64,000 bases of DNA from Streptomyces sp. CB09001 (lineage in GTDB: Bacteria; Actinomycetota; Actinomycetes; Streptomycetales; Streptomycetaceae). A model generated the notes under the pieces. It was given only the letters and a program-made list of their open reading frames with translations. It searched no databases and was not told where the DNA came from. The stretch spans positions 5,323,001 through 5,387,000 of the forward strand of contig NZ_CP026730.1 of the NCBI RefSeq assembly GCF_003369795.1, in the 5' to 3' direction. A program made the translations under genes and the position numbers. Shown one piece after another: positions 59,804-64,000 of the stretch; positions within the stretch are counted from its first letter, which is position 1, and each line of letters opens with the position of its first letter.

Positions 59804-59851
59804 CCCCACACATGTGACCCCACACATGTGACCCGACACATGTGACCCCAC
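59796..59851 (+). repeat. Four tandem copies of a 14-bp unit at the dehydrogenase stop
   Basis: The unit ACATGTGACCCCAC occurs four times in a row (59796, 59810, 59824 with one C to G change, 59838). The first copy contains the TGA stop. The unit contains the palindrome ACATGT and is not a multiple of three. Confidence 0.95.
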
Positions 59852-59860
59852 GCCGTGTGC

Positions 59861-59902
59861 GCGGCCCCGGACGGACCTCCCCGAGTCTCCGTCCGGGGCC
59901 GC
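59861..59902 (+). terminator. Terminator after the aldehyde dehydrogenase
   Basis: A perfect 15-bp stem (59861-59875 with 59888-59902) with a 12-base loop. Confidence 0.9.
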
Positions 59903-60243
59903 GCCGCGTGTGTGCCGGGGGGTGAACTCCCCGCGCTCGACGGCGTGCCGGGCCTGGCCGGGCCCGCTCGACGCAGCGTCGAGCGTCCCGGTGGGCGCGG
60001 GGCCGGATCCTCGTGCCGCGCCCCTGCTCCCGAAGACGCCCTCGCTCTCCCGTCGTACCCGGCCGCGCGGCCCGGGCGGCTCCGCCGCGCCGGGTGCGCT
60101 CGGCGCCCCGGCCGGGGACCGCTGATCCTCCCGGACGAGGCGATGCGCGAACGGCTGCGATCGCACGGGACGTCGCGGCGGGAGAGCGGACGGAGTCCGC
60201 GAAGCGGTGGAACGGGACGGTCGGGGTGTAGCAGACTGATCAT
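59903..60243. other. Gene-free gap with near-perfect palindrome
   Basis: No gene is supported. GCTCGACGC at 59966-59974 and its complement at 59976-59984 are separated by one base, giving a 19-bp palindrome; GCGGAC/GTCCGC form another near 60185-60200. The region is G/C-rich without open frames of normal codon use. Confidence 0.5.
59966..59984. promoter_or_regulatory. 19-bp palindrome
   Basis: Two 9-bp arms with one central base. It is too tight for a terminator loop, so a protein-binding site is more likely. The protein is unknown. Confidence 0.45.
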
Positions 60244-60783
60244 GTGATGAATTCATCGGTTGATGAAGGGGTCGAGGGCGCGGTCACGCTGGGACTGCTG
60301 GCCGCCTGGGTCCTGCACGACCTCGAAGAGCTGGCGACCGTGCCGGGCTGGTGGCGGCGCAACCTCCCCGCCCTGCGCGAGCGGTACCCGACCGTGCCGG
60401 AGGCCGTGTGGCGGCGGGCCGGGTCGGTCGACGGGCGGGAGTTCGCGGTGGCGGTGGGCGCGATGGCCGCGGTCGTGGCCTCCGCGTCCGTCGCCGGACG
60501 GCTGACCGGCGGCCGCTCGGCCACGTACCAGGCCGCGCTCAACGCCTTCGGCCTGCACGGCCTGGTCCACCTCGCGCAGTCGGGGCTGGTACGCGGCTAC
60601 ACGCCCGGGTCGGCGACCTCGCCGCTGATCGTCGTCCCGTTCACCCTCTGGGCCCGCCGTCGCCTGCGCCGCGCCGGTGTCCTGCGTGCCACCCGCCCGC
60701 GCGACCTCGCCGTGGGGCTGGGCTTCGCGGCGGCGGCGACCGTCGCGTCGCACGCGGTGGCGCGACGGCTGACGAGGGGCTGA
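60244..60783 (+). CDS. HXXEE-motif membrane protein
   Basis: A 179-residue protein with four hydrophobic segments (about 14-28, 70-85, 100-118, 140-175). The motif HDLEE at residues 24-28 in WVLHDLEELATVPGW is the HXXEE signature of a family of unknown function (DUF/PF-type HXXEE). It could bind a metal in the membrane. The GTG start at 60244 is followed by ATG at 60247 as an alternative; a 12-bp palindrome GATGAATTCATC (60246-60257) lies over the start. No clear ribosome-binding site is seen. Confidence 0.75.
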   Translation: MMNSSVDEGVEGAVTLGLLAAWVLHDLEELATVPGWWRRNLPALRERYPTVPEAVWRRAGSVDGREFAVAVGAMAAVVASASVAGRLTGGRSATYQAALNAFGLHGLVHLAQSGLVRGYTPGSATSPLIVVPFTLWARRRLRRAGVLRATRPRDLAVGLGFAAAATVASHAVARRLTRG

Positions 60784-60795
60784 CGGGTCGCCCGG

Positions 60796-61533
60796 CTACT
60801 TCGGCGCGGGCGCGGTGAGGGGGGATCTCGCCGCGGCCGTGCCCCGGTCGCGCAGCGCGCACAGCACGTCGATGCGGTTGGTGGTGATCGAGTCGACGCC
60901 CACGGCACGCAGCCGGCGCATGGTGCGCCGGGTGTCGGGGGTCCAGACGGAGAGCAGGAAGCCGTCCCGGTGGACGCGCTCGGCCAGGGCCCGGTCCACC
61001 AGTCCGAAGCGGTAGTTGAGCCACCGGGGCCGGACCGCCGCCAGCAGCGCGGGCCGGGGCGGGGCCGCCGTGGTCCAGGTCATGGCGATCTCGGCGGCGG
61101 GGTCGGCGGCCCGCACGGCGAGCATGGCGGCGGCGCCCGCGGTGTAGTACACCCGGTCCCGTGCGCCGTACTCACGGACCACGTCCACGATGCGCCGCAC
61201 GGCCCGCTCGCCCGGACCGCCCGGCAGGTCCAGCATCAGCCGGCTGCCGTCGGTCGCGGCCAGCGCCTCGGCGAGCGTCGGCACGCCGCCCGCCGTCAGC
61301 CCGCGCACCTCCTCGGCCGACAGGGAGCGCAGCGGCCGGTCCAGCTGCCACAGGCGCTTCAGCGTCTCGTCGTGCAGCAGCACCGGCACCCCGTCCCGGG
61401 TGAGGCGTACGTCGGTCTCGACCGCGTCCGCGCCGCGGTCCAGGGCGGAGCGCAGCGAGCCGAGCGTGTTCTCGCGGAGCCGGTAGGGGTCGCCGCGGTG
61501 GGCGACGGCGGTCAGGGCGCGCGGGGTGTCCAT
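60796..61533 (-). CDS. Glycerophosphodiester phosphodiesterase
   Basis: A 245-residue cytoplasmic GDPD/UgpQ-type enzyme. His13 and Arg14 in VAHRGDPY, Glu39 and Asp41 in VETDVRLTRDGVPVLLHDETL and His54 form the catalytic and calcium site. It cleaves glycerophosphodiesters to sn-glycerol-3-phosphate. It lacks a signal peptide. It follows the deaminase gene on the same strand after 30 bases, so they may be co-transcribed. Confidence 0.9.
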   Translation of the reverse strand: MDTPRALTAVAHRGDPYRLRENTLGSLRSALDRGADAVETDVRLTRDGVPVLLHDETLKRLWQLDRPLRSLSAEEVRGLTAGGVPTLAEALAATDGSRLMLDLPGGPGERAVRRIVDVVREYGARDRVYYTAGAAAMLAVRAADPAAEIAMTWTTAAPPRPALLAAVRPRWLNYRFGLVDRALAERVHRDGFLLSVWTPDTRRTMRRLRAVGVDSITTNRIDVLCALRDRGTAAARSPLTAPAPK

Positions 61534-61563
61534 GGTGGGGGCAACTCTCGGTGGGCGTGGTTC

Positions 61564-62625
61564 TCAGGAGGCGAGCCAGGCGGCGGTGTACGTGTCGATC
61601 TCGTCGGCGATCCGGGCCTTGCCCGGCGCGTCGAGGAAGGAGGCCTCGACCCCGTTCTTCGCGAGGTCGGCGAGGCCGCGCTCGTCGAGGCCGAGGAGCC
61701 GGGCGGCGACGGCGTACTCGTTGTTGAGGTCGGTGCCGAACATCGGCGGGTCGTCGGAGTTGATCGTCACCAGGACGCCGGCGCGGGTGAACTCCTTGAT
61801 CGGGTGCTCGTCCAGGGTGCGCACCGCGCGGGTGGCGATGTTGGAGGTCGGGCACACCTCCAGCGGGATGCGCCGCTCGGCGAGGTGGGCAAGGAGCTTC
61901 GGGTCCTGGGCGGAGCTGGTGCCGTGCCCGATGCGTTCGGCGCGCAGGTCGGTGAGGGCGTCCCACACGGTCTGCGGGCCGGTCGTCTCGCCGGCGTGCG
62001 GCACCGAGTGCAGGCCCGCGGCGATCGCGCGGTCGAAGTACGGCTTGAACTGCGGGCGGGCCACCCCGATCTCGGGTCCGCCGAGCCCGAAGGAGACCAG
62101 GCCCTCCGGGCGCAGCCGGTCGTCGGTCGCGAGCCGCGCCGTCTCCTCGGCGGACTCCAGACCGGCCTCCCCCGGGATGTCGAAGCACCAGCGCAGCACG
62201 GTCCCGAACTCGGCCTCGGCCGCCTTGCGGGCGTCCTCGATGGCGTCCATGAAGGCGCCCTCGTCGATGCCGCGCCGGGTGGAGGAGAACGGTGTGATGG
62301 TCAGCTCGGCGTACCGCACCTGCTGGCGGGCCATGTCCCGGGCCACCTCGTAGGTCAGCAGCCGGACGTCCTCCGGGGTGCGGATCAGGTCGACCACGGA
62401 CAGGTACACGTCGATGAAGTGCGCGAAGTCCGTGAACGTGAAGTAGTCGACCAGGGCCTCCGGGTCGGTGGGGACCTTGGAGTCGGCGTGGCGCGCGGCC
62501 AGTTCGGAGACGATGCGCGGGGAGGCGGAGCCGACGTGGTGGACGTGCAGTTCGGCCTTCGGCAGTCCGGCGATGAAGGCGTGCAGGTCGCGCGGGACGT
62601 CGGCGTCGACGAGGTGCTCGGTCAA
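61564..62625 (-). CDS. Adenosine-deaminase-family enzyme, probable aminodeoxyfutalosine deaminase
   Basis: A 353-residue amidohydrolase. Zinc ligands His27 and His29 (ELHVHHVGSAS), the VPHAGE motif, the HGTSS His and the NSDDPPMFG Asp are all present. The start is TTG at 62625, with GGGGAGG upstream, giving LTEHLVD, although the frame is open 34 codons further. The HVHHVGSAS motif differs from the HLDG(A/S) of classical adenosine deaminase. I recall that Streptomyces members of this subgroup deaminate 6-amino-6-deoxyfutalosine in menaquinone synthesis; thus the label adenosine deaminase may be wrong. Confidence 0.8.
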   Translation of the reverse strand: MTEHLVDADVPRDLHAFIAGLPKAELHVHHVGSASPRIVSELAARHADSKVPTDPEALVDYFTFTDFAHFIDVYLSVVDLIRTPEDVRLLTYEVARDMARQQVRYAELTITPFSSTRRGIDEGAFMDAIEDARKAAEAEFGTVLRWCFDIPGEAGLESAEETARLATDDRLRPEGLVSFGLGGPEIGVARPQFKPYFDRAIAAGLHSVPHAGETTGPQTVWDALTDLRAERIGHGTSSAQDPKLLAHLAERRIPLEVCPTSNIATRAVRTLDEHPIKEFTRAGVLVTINSDDPPMFGTDLNNEYAVAARLLGLDERGLADLAKNGVEASFLDAPGKARIADEIDTYTAAWLAS

Positions 62626-62783
62626 GGGTTCCTCCCCAAGGCGGCGCCCCCGGGCCGCGCGGGGCGGCGGCGGGGCGCGGGTGATCGGCTGATCGGTCGT
62701 TCGGGGATCATCGTAGGCCGGTCTCACGCCCGGCGGCCCGGGACCGTAGCATGGCGGGCACGAACGACCCGGGGGGACAGCAC

Positions 62784-63449
62784 ATGACGGACGCGATACG
62801 GCCGGAGGGGGAATCCTCCGGCGGGCACGACCCCTGGGCGCCCCCGGAGAGCGGGCCGTCCCTGGACAAGGGCCCCGGTGCCGGGCAGCCGCCCCAGCAG
62901 TCCCCGCCGCCCGCCTCGGACGCGCCGCCCCCCTGGCAGCCGCCGCCGGGCGTGCACGACCAGGCGACGGTCACGTCGATGCCCGGCCCAGGGTTCACCG
63001 GCCCCGAGTCCGCGGTGCCGCCGCCGCCCGTCGCGCCCGGTGGCGCCGGTGTCCCGGGCGGGTACGGCTACCCCGGATACGGCCAGGGCTACGGCTGGCC
63101 CGGCATGCAGCTGCCCCCGCAGAACGGGCTCGGCACCGCGTCGATGGTGCTGGGCATCCTCGCCTGCGCGCTGTTCTGCCTGTACGGCGTGGTCTCGGTG
63201 GTGCTGGGCATCCTCGCCGTGGTCTTCGGCATCAAGGGCCGCCGGAAGGCGGAGAGCGGCCTGGCCAACAACCACGGTCAGGCGCAGGCCGGGTTCGTCA
63301 TGGGCATCGTCGGCATCGTGCTCGGTGTCGCCGTGATCGTCCTGATCGCCGTCGGGATCACCGCCGCGATCAACGAGGACTCGGACTACGACGACCCCTA
63401 CTACGGAGCCTCGCGCCCCGTGCCCGTCTCCGTGACGGCGGAAAGCTGA
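62784..63449 (+). CDS. DUF4190 membrane protein with proline-rich N-terminus
   Basis: A 221-residue protein. Residues 1-115 are Pro/Gly/Gln-rich and cytoplasmic; two transmembrane helices follow (about 118-150 and 172-200) with the DUF4190 loop FGIKGRRKAESGLANNHGQAQAGFVMGIVGIVLG. Conserved in Streptomyces; function unknown. ATG at 62784 with GGGGGGACAG upstream was chosen over an ATG 11 codons earlier. Confidence 0.85.
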   Translation: MTDAIRPEGESSGGHDPWAPPESGPSLDKGPGAGQPPQQSPPPASDAPPPWQPPPGVHDQATVTSMPGPGFTGPESAVPPPPVAPGGAGVPGGYGYPGYGQGYGWPGMQLPPQNGLGTASMVLGILACALFCLYGVVSVVLGILAVVFGIKGRRKAESGLANNHGQAQAGFVMGIVGIVLGVAVIVLIAVGITAAINEDSDYDDPYYGASRPVPVSVTAES

Positions 63450-63507
63450 ACTCCTCCCCGCAGGGTTGCCTCTACGATGTCAAGCTCCAACGAGGGGAGA
63501 GCAGTTC

Positions 63508-63957
63508 ATGTCGTACTCCAATCCCGGACCCGGGGACTACGGGCCGCCGCCGCAGCCGGGGCAGCCGCCCGCGGGGGGCTACGCGTACCCGCAGTCCGCG
63601 CCCGGGTACGGCTATCCGAACCAGGCCGCCGGGTACCCGGCCGCCCCGCCGGTGGGCTACCCGCAGGGGCCCGGCTACGGAATGCCGATGCAGCCGAGCA
63701 ACGGCATGGGGACCACGGGACTGGTGCTTGGCATCATCGGCGTGGTGTGCAGCCTGACCTTCTTCCTCTGGTTCTTCGGCGTGATCCTGGGCATCCTCGG
63801 CATCATCTTCGGCGCGATCGGCCGGGGCAAGGCCACCCGGGGTGAGGCCACCAACAAGGGCTCCGCGACCGCCGGTCTCGTGCTCGGCATCACGGCCACG
63901 GTGATCCTGCCGCTGCTCGGCTTCCTTGCCTTCGCGAGCCTGATGAGCGTCGCCTGA
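63508..63957 (+). CDS. DUF4190 membrane protein (second copy)
   Basis: A 149-residue protein with a Pro/Tyr/Gly-rich N-terminus (GYGYPNQAAGYP) and the same two-helix DUF4190 core, with FGAIGRGKATRGEATNKGSATAGLVLGI. It is shorter than the first copy, so the pair are a divergent tandem duplication. It has a GAGGGGAGAG ribosome-binding site and its own leader, 58 bases after the first copy. Confidence 0.85.
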   Translation: MSYSNPGPGDYGPPPQPGQPPAGGYAYPQSAPGYGYPNQAAGYPAAPPVGYPQGPGYGMPMQPSNGMGTTGLVLGIIGVVCSLTFFLWFFGVILGILGIIFGAIGRGKATRGEATNKGSATAGLVLGITATVILPLLGFLAFASLMSVA

Positions 63958-63970
63958 GCCAGGCGCCGGT

Positions 63971-63993
63971 GGGGGCGGCCCGGAGCCGCCCCC
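63971..63993 (+). terminator. Terminator after the DUF4190 pair
   Basis: A perfect 9-bp stem (63971-63979 with 63985-63993) with a five-base loop, 13 bases after the stop codon. Confidence 0.75.
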
Positions 63994-64000
63994 TCAGGCT

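Noticed and set aside
1..64000. tRNA, rRNA, CRISPR, insertion sequence, prophage, parS and biosynthetic cluster
   Set aside because: Looked for cloverleaf-like and repeat-spacer patterns, transposase or integrase motifs, GTTTCACGTGAAAC sites and PKS/NRPS motifs by eye; none seen.

Overview
The window is a high-GC (roughly 70-73%) stretch of bacterial chromosome with a strong G/C bias at third codon positions, many GTG starts and very stable GC-rich hairpins between genes. The gene order rnc-mutM-smc-glcP-ftsY-nsdA-amtB-glnK-glnD-ffh, then rpsP-khpA-rimM-trmD-rplS, four adjacent signal peptidases, dprA-whiG-rpsB-tsf-pyrH-frr-cdsA and rlmN, together with whiG and nsdA themselves, identifies the genus as Streptomyces (conserved chromosome core). 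No rRNA, tRNA, insertion sequence, prophage, CRISPR array or biosynthetic cluster was seen.

Layout. 1-13.2 kb: end of RNase III, formamidopyrimidine-DNA glycosylase, an HxlR regulator, a CAP-domain exoprotein, acylphosphatase, a small coiled-coil protein, Smc, the glucose permease GlcP, an NCS1 nucleobase permease, FtsY and a primase/polymerase-like protein. 13.6-23.3 kb: NsdA (developmental repressor), the ammonium operon amtB-glnK-glnD behind a GlnR box, Ffh and an FtsH protease. 23.4-26.3 kb: a lipoprotein, a methyltransferase, a 670-bp gene-free gap and a SprT-like metalloprotein. 26.5-29.2 kb: ribosome assembly operon. 29.3-33.8 kb: sipW-X-Y, terminator, then sipZ-nudix-DUF2469. 33.9-38.6 kb: yraN-comM-dprA and whiG. 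38.7-46.3 kb: TetR, a degenerate M23 protein, rpsB-tsf-pyrH-frr-cdsA, a 58-residue cysteine protein and rlmN. 46.4-50.4 kb: TPP riboswitch followed by thiBPQ thiamine uptake genes. 50.4-56.1 kb: more variable single genes (maleylpyruvate-isomerase-like, LAETG surface protein, LOG protein, VOC protein, ABC exporter-like pair). 56.3-59.8 kb: class III aminotransferase, Lrp/AsnC regulator and a divergent aminobutyraldehyde-type dehydrogenase, probably diamine catabolism. 60.2-64 kb: HXXEE membrane protein, glycerophosphodiesterase, an adenosine-deaminase-family enzyme that I think is the futalosine-pathway deaminase, and two proline-rich DUF4190 proteins.

Most of the window is housekeeping and I see no convincing new multi-gene system. 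The items most worth a second look are local: a SipX reading frame that has run 368 bp into sipY; a low-complexity, tandemly repeated N-terminal expansion of DprA; a hairpin that would sequester the thiB ribosome-binding site below the TPP riboswitch; a 4 x 14-bp tandem array on the dehydrogenase stop codon; a hairpin-rich, repeat-like insertion inside an ABC permease gene; an M23 protein whose catalytic histidine is replaced by cysteine; and a strong AT-rich promoter with overlapping inverted repeats upstream of a sortase substrate.
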